The notes under the pieces are model-generated. The model did no database searches. It was not told the origin of the DNA and saw only the letters and a list, made by a program, of their open reading frames with translations. Below, one piece after another: positions 5,806 to 13,709 of a stretch of DNA of 13,984 nt. Position 1 is the first letter of the stretch; each line of letters begins with the position of its first letter. This DNA comes from CAYMLL01 sp964390645 (GTDB taxonomy: Bacteria > Planctomycetota > UBA8108): positions 1 to 13,984 of the forward strand of contig CAYMLL010000213.1 in assembly GCA_964390645.1 (NCBI GenBank), given 5' to 3'. A program made the position numbers and the translations under genes.

Positions 5806-8800
5806 TCACGGAGCGTGCGGAGAGTTCGGGGCCAGAGGTGTCGCAGACTCGTTGAATCCCCAGGCTCCGCCGTCCGGGAAGCGACCGTAGGAGATGTCCT
5901 CGGTCTGTCCGTCGAATCGGACCTCGTCGATGACCGTGGAGCCGTCCGAGTCGACCAGCGTCACCGTCTCGCCGCTGACACTGAGCTGATAGCTGGTGTG
6001 GAAGGGCCCCTGCGTGCCGTCGTCGTCCGCCATGAGGATGATGAACTGGCCCGGATCGATCAGCATGCCGTCCGCGAACCGCCACTTCGTCAGCTCCGAG
6101 GGATCATCGGTCAGATACATGCCGCCGAGGTCGATGGTGCCGGCGGCGCCGTTGTAGATCTCCACCCAGTCGGGATACTCGCCGGGCTCTGCGGGGTCCT
6201 CGAGGATCGTGCGGTTCGACGCCAGCACCTCGTTGATCACGAGCCCCTCGATGCCGACGTGGAACCTCGCCTCGGTCATCGCGCCCCACGTCGAGCCGCC
6301 ACGAACACGGGCCCGAACGGTCGTCGTCCCCTCGAGGACCACCGAGGACGATTCGACGCCGGCGACGAGCGCGGTCAGCTGCAGATCGAAGCTCACATCC
6401 GAGCTCGTGCCGCTTCCCTGGTGCACCTCCACGGCGATGACGTTTCCACCGTCGACGAGGGCGTCCGTATCCACACCGAAGGTGTTGAACCGATCCTCGT
6501 CGGCGCCGCCGACCGGCACGCCGCCTCCCGACGCGTAGTCATCGTAAGCGGCCTCCGCGGCGAGATTGGTGCGGACGACCTCCGTACCGTTCACGTAGAC
6601 CGCCGCGCCGTCGTCACGCACGATCCCGAGCGTCAGCTCGACGATCTCGGAGGCGTCATCGACGTTGAATCGGCGTCGGAAGTACGTCGTCGCGTACTTG
6701 TTGTCCGCGTCCGGGCCGTAGCCGACCTCGGTCGCCTCGTCGCCGTCGCCGTAGCCGAGCTGCGCGGGGCCCTCGTCCCAGCTGCTGTCGTCGAAGCCGA
6801 CTCCACGCCACGCCGTCCCCTGGTTCGACCCGTCGTCGAGGTACCTCCACACCGCTCCGTCCGCGATCAGCGTCGTGCCGGTGGACTCATCCGTGAAAAT
6901 CTCGGCATCCGGGTTGATGTCTCCACCCCAGAGTCGTGGGTCCTCGCCGTCGAGCGTGTAGTAGATGGTGCCGGGCGTGCCGTTCGACTGGATCATGCGC
7001 AGCTCGAAGCCCGGCTCGATCTCGCCGCCGTGCTGACTCAAGGAGACGAGAGCCTGGTCCGGGAACATGTTCACCGAGCGCATCTGATCGAGAACGATCT
7101 GCGTGCGCTGCGGGAAGTACGTGCCGACCATGTAGCTCGACTCACGGTCCCAGTCGGTCTTCGTGCGCGGCGAGCCGCGCTGCGCGTCACCCCAGCGAGC
7201 CGACGCCCCGATGACAGCGAGGTCGATCTGGTCCACTCGCTCGACCCAGCGGCGGATGTTCTCGTTCGGCGACAGGACACCGCCATTGTGGAAGTACCTG
7301 TGGACCCGGTCCGCGAACCGCATGCGGTACTCGTCGTTCGCGGTCAGCCGCAGGTTCAGCCAGGCCGGATTGAAGTGCTGCCAGCGCTCGCCGATCCGAC
7401 GGTCGGCCGAGTCCGTCAGCAGGCGCGCCTCGTTGAGCCCGCCGTTCGCGCCGAGCGAATGTTCCGCGTCGTGCCTGTACCACGTGAATCCGTCGGGATT
7501 CGCGTGGTTGAAGATCGCGAAGACGTTGTTCGAGATGTGGCCCCACGCGCTGATCGGCGCGTCCGGGTCTCCGACGTAGTAGGTGCAGATCATGTAGTCC
7601 ATGAGGTTCTCCTCATCGACCAGCTTCTCGCCGCCGGGATCAACCGTGCCGTCTGACCGCAGCCCGAGCACCCGCTGGTACGCCGCGTCGCTCGTGATTC
7701 CCGCGGCCGCCCGGTCGTAGAGCCGACGGTACGCCGAGATCGTACCCGCTGTCGCGTGCAGCGCACGACCGCCGGAGGAGTCGTTCTTGATCACGTCGTA
7801 GTCCTCGTCACGCCCTCCGAAGTACGACTCGGCGAAGTCGTCGTTGGCGCGCTCCTCGGTCTGATAGAGCCCCCAGTACTGCCCGTTGAGGTAGAGGTGA
7901 TAGTAGCGGGACCTGGTGTAGGGCTGGCGCATGTCCCTCTCGACATCGCGCGAGAAGACGTCGCGGATGAACGTGTTCTTGGCGTCCCCCGAGAACGCCC
8001 AGGAGTAGTTCTGCGACGTGCGCAGATCGATCGCGTCGAACTCGTCGGTCCCCTCGCCGCCGAACATCGCGTACCTCAGCTTGCCGGCCCCGTACTCGTT
8101 GCGGAAGAAGAGACGGAAGGAGTGCTTCGGATTGCCGCCACTGCGGCTGAAGGCGCCTCGAATGCGCACTCCGGCCTCGATCCCGAAGCCCGGCGCACCG
8201 TCCGGGTGGAGCAGCTCGACCGATGTGCGGCGCTCCCAGCCGCGGCCGGAGTTGCGTGCGTTGACGTAGATGCCCCTGGAGGAGCTGAAGAGATTGCTCA
8301 GGTCGGTCACCAGGGAGATCGACGGAATCTGGGTCAGAGCGTCCTCCATCCGCGACCGCCACGCAGCGCTGTCGACGACCGCAGGATCCATGCCGTAGTC
8401 GATGTCCTGCCCGTTGTAGCTGCCCGGGTTGGGCCATCGGCTGCCCGGACGCGCCCCGGTCGGCGACTGGCCCACGACGTCGTCGAGAAAGAGGTAGGTG
8501 CTCGTCGTCGTGTTCGAGTCGAGGTGGCCCGCCCTGAACGCGGCGGCACGTATGACGGTCGTCTCGTCGACGCTGATCGAGCCGCTGTAGATCGTTCCAC
8601 GGCTGGAGGTCGGCGTGGAGCCGTCCAGCGTGTAGCGGATCCGGGCGCCGCCCGTCGGTGACTCGAGGATCAAATCGAACCCGTTGTCGTGAAAGCCACG
8701 CTCGGCGCTGAACGTCACATCTCGAACGAAGTCGACCGAGCCCGCAACGTTGAACGTGCCGGGTGTCGGTGTATCCATGTACTGGTACGAGGCGCCCCCG

Positions 8801-10617
8801 ACGGCCGTGACAAGCTCCGGAAGCAGCAAGAAATCGCTGTTGGACGCCGAGTTGTTCAGCCCGTGGATCGCCAGCACGTTGTCGCCGTTGCGAAGCTCCC
8901 CGAGACTCCCGGTGATGTTGATCTCCTCGGCCAGTGCGGCGTCCTCGACGGGACGATCCGACGTTGACGTGGAGTCCCAGACCGGCGATGCCGGCGCGTT
9001 ACGGCGCGCGACCTCGACCCCGTTGATGTACGCAACGAAGCCGTCCTCGTACTTCATCCTCAGGACGAGCGCCGGGAGCTCATCGACGTTCTCCACGTCA
9101 AAGCTCTTGCGCAGCCACACGGATGCGTTGACGCCGCGCATAACATCCTCGAGATCCGTCCCGATGTCCGCCGTGAAGCCGACGGTCCCGAGGCCACCAG
9201 CAGCGGAGTCGCCGACCAGCTCGAAGTCGTTCGAGAAGCCCGGATGAAAGCCCTGGGCAGCGAAGAGCTCGCAGTGAGCGCCTCCACCACGCTCGTAGAA
9301 GACGAGGCGAATCTCGTGAGGACCGGCCTCGGCGATGTCGAAGGTCTGGATCGTGTCCGCCGGCCCCCGCGGCTCGGGAAAGGACATGGTGTAGGAACGT
9401 CCTCCCTTCGTCATGCGGAAGCCGAACCCATCATCACTGTTGACCCCGAAGCTCCAGCTGCCGGGCTCCGGGATCAGCACCGTTCCCGTTGCCAGGATCA
9501 CGAAGTCGTCGACATCGGCGAAGGTGAGCCCCGGAAAGGCATTGTCGTTGGTGAAGTTGCCGCGCCCCCCGGAGTTGAAGAAATCGATGAACTCCGCGTC
9601 GCGTGTCACGACCCGAGTGCGACGCGCCGGATCGCTGATGACGGATTCGGCGACAGTCAGGCTCGTCACCGAGATGTTCGCCCGGAACATCGTCACCTCG
9701 AATCCCTCGGTGGAGACGCCGCTGAACCCGAGCCCCGTATCGCCGGTACCCCAGCCGGCGTCGTTGAACGTCCGCTGCGTCCACGCGTCTGCGATACCCT
9801 CATCCCCGGCGACGGGCACCTTGTAGCGGACCGTATCGCCCGGCGACACCAGCGTCGTCGTCGACTGTGTGCGCCCGTAGGAGACGTCCGTCAGCTGCTC
9901 GGGGTAGGCAGGTGAGAACTCGTCGACGACTGTCTCACCGTCGGGCGCGACGAGAGCGAGGTACTCCCCCGAGCTGTCGAGCCGAAAATTCGTGTGCAGC
10001 TCCTCCCCCGCGACACGCCTGTCCTTGTTCGACGCGAAGACGACGAGAAAGTCGCCACGACTCATCGTCACTCCGTCCGGGAACTGCCACAGGTTGACGA
10101 GCTCAGGATCACCCGTCAGGAACCAGCCGCCGAGATCGACCGTCGCCTCCAGCGAGCTGTCCAGCATGTGGATCTCGATCCAGTCCGAGCTGTCACGGTC
10201 CTCGTCCAGCAGGCTGTCGAGGTTCGACGCCATGATCTCGTTGATGATCAGCGTGCTGTCATCGATGTCGCCGCAGGGCGGCTCGGAACACGTGAGAGCG
10301 TCGACCGTCGGATCGACGCCGCAGCCGTCGAAGGGATCCGGAGGCCTCGGGCCGTCCTGGTAGAGGTACGCGAGTCCGTGGACGGGGTCGCTGACATCGA
10401 CCGAACCGCTGTCGTCGACGTCGGCGGCCTTCTCGCACGGGATCTCGAAACCCGGGCGAAAGAGGTGAAAGAGGGTCAAGACGGGATCCGAGATGTCGAC
10501 GGCCCCGTCCTGATTCACATCGGAGCGGATGAATCGCTCGTCCTGCGCACCGGCCGGGCCGGTACCGCCGATCAGAGCGACGCACAGCACCGAAACGCCA
10601 AGCAAGTTGATTCTCAT
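5806..10617 (-). CDS. Giant secreted CotH-kinase protein with dockerin-like, lamin-tail, PA14, chitobiase-like and jelly-roll domains
   Basis: This 1603-residue exported protein starts with a signal peptide (1-24, ending GPAGA). Next are paired dockerin/EF-hand-like loops, DVNQDGAVD (33-41) and DVDDSGSVD (66-74), in a cysteine-containing module (C61, C99, C110, C115). A lamin-tail domain follows (about 123-250, LIINEIMASN). A galactose-binding-like jelly roll (about 260-605) is interrupted by a PA14-like insert (about 302-470). A chitobiase C-terminal-like domain (about 640-708, RYTLDGSTPT) leads to the CotH kinase domain (about 762-1140), recognised by LYLNGQYWGLYQTEE (908-922) and YRHDAEHSLG (1047-1056). 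A second chitobiase-like unit (1195-1242 and 1420-1456) is split by a second jelly roll. A second lamin-tail (about 1458-1585) closes it. The kinase may phosphorylate extracellular proteins; the other modules suggest glycan or surface binding. The ATG has AAAGGA upstream and the signal peptide confirms it. No C-terminal anchor is visible. Confidence 0.9.
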   Translation of the reverse strand: MRINLLGVSVLCVALIGGTGPAGAQDERFIRSDVNQDGAVDISDPVLTLFHLFRPGFEIPCEKAADVDDSGSVDVSDPVHGLAYLYQDGPRPPDPFDGCGVDPTVDALTCSEPPCGDIDDSTLIINEIMASNLDSLLDEDRDSSDWIEIHMLDSSLEATVDLGGWFLTGDPELVNLWQFPDGVTMSRGDFLVVFASNKDRRVAGEELHTNFRLDSSGEYLALVAPDGETVVDEFSPAYPEQLTDVSYGRTQSTTTLVSPGDTVRYKVPVAGDEGIADAWTQRTFNDAGWGTGDTGLGFSGVSTEGFEVTMFRANISVTSLTVAESVISDPARRTRVVTRDAEFIDFFNSGGRGNFTNDNAFPGLTFADVDDFVILATGTVLIPEPGSWSFGVNSDDGFGFRMTKGGRSYTMSFPEPRGPADTIQTFDIAEAGPHEIRLVFYERGGGAHCELFAAQGFHPGFSNDFELVGDSAAGGLGTVGFTADIGTDLEDVMRGVNASVWLRKSFDVENVDELPALVLRMKYEDGFVAYINGVEVARRNAPASPVWDSTSTSDRPVEDAALAEEINITGSLGELRNGDNVLAIHGLNNSASNSDFLLLPELVTAVGGASYQYMDTPTPGTFNVAGSVDFVRDVTFSAERGFHDNGFDLILESPTGGARIRYTLDGSTPTSSRGTIYSGSISVDETTVIRAAAFRAGHLDSNTTTSTYLFLDDVVGQSPTGARPGSRWPNPGSYNGQDIDYGMDPAVVDSAAWRSRMEDALTQIPSISLVTDLSNLFSSSRGIYVNARNSGRGWERRTSVELLHPDGAPGFGIEAGVRIRGAFSRSGGNPKHSFRLFFRNEYGAGKLRYAMFGGEGTDEFDAIDLRTSQNYSWAFSGDAKNTFIRDVFSRDVERDMRQPYTRSRYYHLYLNGQYWGLYQTEERANDDFAESYFGGRDEDYDVIKNDSSGGRALHATAGTISAYRRLYDRAAAGITSDAAYQRVLGLRSDGTVDPGGEKLVDEENLMDYMICTYYVGDPDAPISAWGHISNNVFAIFNHANPDGFTWYRHDAEHSLGANGGLNEARLLTDSADRRIGERWQHFNPAWLNLRLTANDEYRMRFADRVHRYFHNGGVLSPNENIRRWVERVDQIDLAVIGASARWGDAQRGSPRTKTDWDRESSYMVGTYFPQRTQIVLDQMRSVNMFPDQALVSLSQHGGEIEPGFELRMIQSNGTPGTIYYTLDGEDPRLWGGDINPDAEIFTDESTGTTLIADGAVWRYLDDGSNQGTAWRGVGFDDSSWDEGPAQLGYGDGDEATEVGYGPDADNKYATTYFRRRFNVDDASEIVELTLGIVRDDGAAVYVNGTEVVRTNLAAEAAYDDYASGGGVPVGGADEDRFNTFGVDTDALVDGGNVIAVEVHQGSGTSSDVSFDLQLTALVAGVESSSVVLEGTTTVRARVRGGSTWGAMTEARFHVGIEGLVINEVLASNRTILEDPAEPGEYPDWVEIYNGAAGTIDLGGMYLTDDPSELTKWRFADGMLIDPGQFIILMADDDGTQGPFHTSYQLSVSGETVTLVDSDGSTVIDEVRFDGQTEDISYGRFPDGGAWGFNESATPLAPNSPHAP

Positions 10618-10652
10618 CGCGATTGTTGTCCTTTCACGAGCCCGGGAGTCCC

Positions 10653-10658
10653 ATCATA
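10653..10658 (-). promoter_or_regulatory. Candidate -10 box for the CotH gene
   Basis: The minus strand reads TATGAT (five of six to TATAAT), 36 bases upstream of the ATG at 10617. No good -35 is seen at the standard spacing; TTGACC directly abuts it at 10665-10660. Confidence 0.35.
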
Positions 10659-10685
10659 GGGTCAACGACCACCCCCGCGAAGCCC

Positions 10686-10729
10686 ACGACCGGTCGTTTC
10701 TTGTCGGCTCTTGTCGATCCTCGTCGCAC
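10686..10729. repeat. 12-bp palindrome plus four 10-bp-phased GTCG repeats
   Basis: ACGACCGGTCGT (10686-10697) is a perfect palindrome. Overlapping it, four successive 10-base units start at 10690, 10700, 10710 and 10720: CCGGTCGTTT, CTTGTCGGCT, CTTGTCGATC and CTCGTCGCAC. GTCG recurs at the same position in each unit, so the copies fall on one face of the helix. The array sits between the divergent CotH and 10855 genes, where a cooperative regulator could act on either. Confidence 0.45.
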
Positions 10730-10854
10730 CTCACGAAGGACGCCGAGACATCGCTGGACGCTCCCTCGAAGGCGGGCTAACCTGCGCATACGAGGCCGCT
10801 GACCGGCCGCCGACGTATCCGACTCTCGCCGGGCCTCGGACGGAGACCACCCTG

Positions 10855-12087
10855 ATGATCGCCCCACGTCAACAAGTCGTCCTCGGGCTCCTCCTCGTCC
10901 TGGCTCCCGGCGTCGCGATTGCGGACGAGACGAACGCGGAGAAGGCCCCCGCGAACCCCGAACCTCGCTACCGCATGCCGGCGATCATGGTCATCACGCA
11001 CGTCGACTGGCCCGAGCAGGCCGAGCATCGTGACACGATGGCGAAGTTCGTCGCCGACAAGGGATTCACCGGCGTCGAGGTCGAGATGGAGATGCTCGAT
11101 GTCCTGCGCAAGCACGGACTCTACGCTCGGCTCGGCGGCGACCTCGGCAAGATGGTCGGGGCCGCGGAGAAGCTCAAGGACGACCCGGCCGTCTTAGCGT
11201 ATTTCGTCTCCGACCGCAAGCGCAAGAGCTCCTTTCCCGGCTTCGCCGACTGGGCGCGACTCTTCGAGAAGTTCGACCCGAACCACCCGACGATGTTCAT
11301 CAATCGTGCGCTGTGGAACGAGATGGGCGAGTTCGTGAAGATCGTCAAGCCAAAGCTGCTCGACTACTACCACTACCACTGGCAGCCGCGCCGCCGTGGC
11401 GAATGGCACTACTTCTTTCTCATGGTGACGCGCGCGCTCGGCCAGGAGAACGGCATCCCGGTGATGCGCTGCGTCGACGCCGGACGCTCACCCGGGCAGA
11501 TTCGCCAGACGATGTACACGAGCCTGGCGTACGGCGTGCAGGGATTCCACTTCTGGCCGCCCTGGCACATCGGGCACCAGAAGAACGACAAGGGCGAGCC
11601 CGTCCTGAAAGATGGCAAGGTCGTCCCGACCATCACTCCATGGGGAGAGACGATCGCATCCGTCTGCGCCGACCTGCGGTCGATGGGGCCGATCCTGCTG
11701 AAGTCGCGCTCCGTCGGCGTCTACCACGTCGACCCGGTGCTCGTCGGCTGCCAGAAGGTGAAGGACGACTCCTGGTTCGAGCCCTCCGGGAAGCACGTCG
11801 TCGTCGGCCACTTCGAGGATCCGGAGGGCCACGACTACCTCCTCGTCGTCAACGGCGATGCGGGTACGAAGCGCGAGGCGACGCTGCGCTTCATGCCCCG
11901 GGCGACGAACCTGCAAAGACTCGACCCGAAAGACGGGAAGTGGAAAGCGCTGGAGACCACGACCGAAGCAGGCCGGACGTCGGTCAAGCTCGAGATCGAG
12001 CCCGGGACCGGTCGCATGCTGAAGGTCGATGTCGCGGAGGCACCCGCAAAGCCCGCGGCGAATTCGAAGGAGTCCGGGAGTCAGTAG
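10855..12087 (+). CDS. Secreted TIM-barrel-like protein, possibly glycoside-hydrolase related, function unknown
   Basis: I place the start at the ATG at 10855, giving 410 residues. It has GGAG nine bases upstream and opens a clear signal peptide (MIAPRQQVVLGLLLVLAPGVAIADE). An open frame continues to 10711, but that extension is non-descript and would bury the signal peptide. Strand-like segments fit a TIM barrel: PAIMVITHVDW (42-52), GFTGVEVEME (70-79), DDPAVLAYFVSDRKR (109-123), LLDYYHYHWQP (168-178), IPVMRCVDAG (201-210) and YGVQGFHFWPPW (226-237). A C-terminal sandwich (about 325-393, with EIEPGTGRMLKVDV) resembles the ending of many glycosidase-like proteins. The DDPAVLAYF segment resembles one that ends in DEP in related barrels, but here SDRKR follows and no acid-base Glu stands there. 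Enzymatic activity is therefore unproven. It converges with the sulfatase gene. Confidence 0.7.
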   Translation: MIAPRQQVVLGLLLVLAPGVAIADETNAEKAPANPEPRYRMPAIMVITHVDWPEQAEHRDTMAKFVADKGFTGVEVEMEMLDVLRKHGLYARLGGDLGKMVGAAEKLKDDPAVLAYFVSDRKRKSSFPGFADWARLFEKFDPNHPTMFINRALWNEMGEFVKIVKPKLLDYYHYHWQPRRRGEWHYFFLMVTRALGQENGIPVMRCVDAGRSPGQIRQTMYTSLAYGVQGFHFWPPWHIGHQKNDKGEPVLKDGKVVPTITPWGETIASVCADLRSMGPILLKSRSVGVYHVDPVLVGCQKVKDDSWFEPSGKHVVVGHFEDPEGHDYLLVVNGDAGTKREATLRFMPRATNLQRLDPKDGKWKALETTTEAGRTSVKLEIEPGTGRMLKVDVAEAPAKPAANSKESGSQ

Positions 12088-13499
12088 TCCTCGCCGTTGA
12101 GGCTCCGGGTCACTGACTCGAGCCACGCGCGCAGCTTCGGTCGCATCCTGGCCGCCCTCCCCTCCTCGGTCTCGGCCCGATCCTTCTTCTCGCCGGGGTC
12201 GGTCACGAGGTCGTAGAGCTCCCAGCGCACGCCGCCCTTCTTCGCCGAGATCCGGTGGAGCTTCCAGTCGCCGTCGAGCCATGCCGCGTGGCCGGGAAAG
12301 ACGTCGAGCCGGCGCGGCGGGCTCGGCAGACTGGCCGCATCGCGACTGGAGGGGTGCGGTGGAAGCTCCTTGCCGGCGGCCTGAGCGTCGAGCAGCTCCT
12401 TCATGAGCTTCGCGGACGGCGTGCCGATGCCCCGGGCACGCATGTCCCAGAAGCCCATCGGACGCGGCCGCGTCTTCATCTTGCCGTCGATCAGGGAGAC
12501 GAGGCTGATGCCGTCGAGCCTCGGCTGCGCCTTCGGGCTCGCACCGGCGATCTCGAGCAGCGTCGGATAGATGTCGCAGGTGTTGCAGCGGACACCGGTG
12601 ACGCTCGGCTTCCTGACGCGTGCCGGCCACTCCAGGATCGCCGGAACGAGGAGGCCGCCCTCGTAGACCTTTCCCTTGTTGCCGCGAAAGCCGCCGGTCG
12701 AGCCGACCCTCGGCAGCGCGCCATTGTCGCTCGTGTACCAGAGGATCGTGTTTTCGCGGATTCCCAGCTCGCCGAGCGCGTCTCGCAGCTTGCCGAAGGC
12801 GCGGTCCATTCCGGTGACCTCGCCGTAGAAGTGCTGCCGCGGCTTCGGCTGATCGTCGTAGAGGGCGCGGTCCCTCTCGATCGCACGGTGCGGGCCGTGC
12901 GGCGAGCCGAACCAGACGACCGCGAGGAACGGATTCTTGCCGCCCGCCCGAGTCTTCATCCAGTCGATCGCCGCGTTCGCGGTGACGATCGAGCTCTCGC
13001 CCTTCATCTCCACGGCCTTGCCGCGGTGCGAGAGAATCGGATCGTTGTCGAAGAAGTTCGGCGCGCTGAGCCACTCGTCGAATCCGTTGCGCCCCGGATG
13101 CGCCGGACTGCCGCGGCGCACAGAGCCCACGTGCCACTTGCCGAAGTGCCCCGTCGCGTAGCCGGCCGACTTCAGCGCCTCGGCGAGAGTCATCTCCTGG
13201 GGGCGCATCGGATAGCCCCACTTGAACACGCCCATGCGGTTCGGGTGGCGCCCCGTCAGCACGCTCGCACGGGTGGGCGAGCACACCGGCGCCGCGGCAT
13301 AGAAGCGATCGAATCGCAGCCCCGCAGCGGCAGCCTTGTCGAAGTTCGGCGTCCGGAGCACAGGATGGCCGTTGTAGGCCATATCGCCCCAGCCCTGGTC
13401 GTCGGCCATGACGAGGACGATGTTGGGCCGGTCCGCGGGAAGAAGGACCGCGGGAACCGGGAGGACAGCCAGAAGGACGAGAAGAGTGAGTGGTCTCAT
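12081..13499 (-). CDS. Secreted type I sulfatase (formylglycine-dependent, C-type)
   Basis: This 472-residue exported enzyme hydrolyses sulfate esters, probably on a sulfated glycan; the position specificity is not readable. A signal peptide (1-22) is followed by the alkaline-phosphatase-like fold. Calcium ligands are expected at D33 and D34 (MADDQGWGD). The maturation signature CSPTRASVLTGR starts at C73, which should be converted to formylglycine. K121 in FGKWHVG, HGPH (201-204), SDNG (257-260, third metal-ligand region) and K276 in GNKGKVYEGG complete the active site. The C-terminal subdomain ends with the usual HRISAKKGGVRWELYDLVTDPGEKKD stretch. Length is normal. Cys rather than Ser implies an FGE-type or radical-SAM maturase elsewhere in the genome. 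GGAG lies 11 bases before the ATG. The gene overlaps the convergent 10855 gene by seven bases. The family call is very secure. Confidence 0.96.
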   Translation of the reverse strand: MRPLTLLVLLAVLPVPAVLLPADRPNIVLVMADDQGWGDMAYNGHPVLRTPNFDKAAAAGLRFDRFYAAAPVCSPTRASVLTGRHPNRMGVFKWGYPMRPQEMTLAEALKSAGYATGHFGKWHVGSVRRGSPAHPGRNGFDEWLSAPNFFDNDPILSHRGKAVEMKGESSIVTANAAIDWMKTRAGGKNPFLAVVWFGSPHGPHRAIERDRALYDDQPKPRQHFYGEVTGMDRAFGKLRDALGELGIRENTILWYTSDNGALPRVGSTGGFRGNKGKVYEGGLLVPAILEWPARVRKPSVTGVRCNTCDIYPTLLEIAGASPKAQPRLDGISLVSLIDGKMKTRPRPMGFWDMRARGIGTPSAKLMKELLDAQAAGKELPPHPSSRDAASLPSPPRRLDVFPGHAAWLDGDWKLHRISAKKGGVRWELYDLVTDPGEKKDRAETEEGRAARMRPKLRAWLESVTRSLNGEDY

Positions 13500-13534
13500 G
13501 AGGCGGGTCGCTCCGGGAGGCTGGTGAAGCGCTC

Positions 13535-13540
13535 ATTATG
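13535..13540 (-). promoter_or_regulatory. Candidate -10 box for the sulfatase gene
   Basis: The minus strand reads CATAAT (five of six), 36 bases upstream of the ATG at 13499. The -35 region is poor. Confidence 0.35.
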
Positions 13541-13709
13541 CACGGGGTCCCGCGGGATAAGGAGGAGGATTCACCGGAGAGTGCGGAGGGACAGAAAGGA
13601 AAGAAGGACCGGAATGCGGCCGATCCCGCGACCTTCTCGCACTGGTCACGAGGTGTCGTTTGTGCTATCGAGAGTGTCCCGCCTCCACCACCCGAGCGAG
13701 TCACGAACG

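Noticed and set aside
5581..7656. Plus-strand open frame of 691 codons antisense to the CotH gene
   Set aside because: Low-complexity R/V/D-rich translation with no domain, while the minus strand has clear lamin-tail, jelly-roll and CotH content.
10711..10854. N-terminal extension of the secreted 10855 protein
   Set aside because: It would place 48 non-descript residues ahead of a clear signal peptide and has no good ribosome site; it also overlaps the phased repeat.
11488..13704. Minus-strand open frame of 738 codons overlapping the sulfatase and the 10855 gene
   Set aside because: Compositionally odd, runs through two genes with strong signals, and shows no family features.
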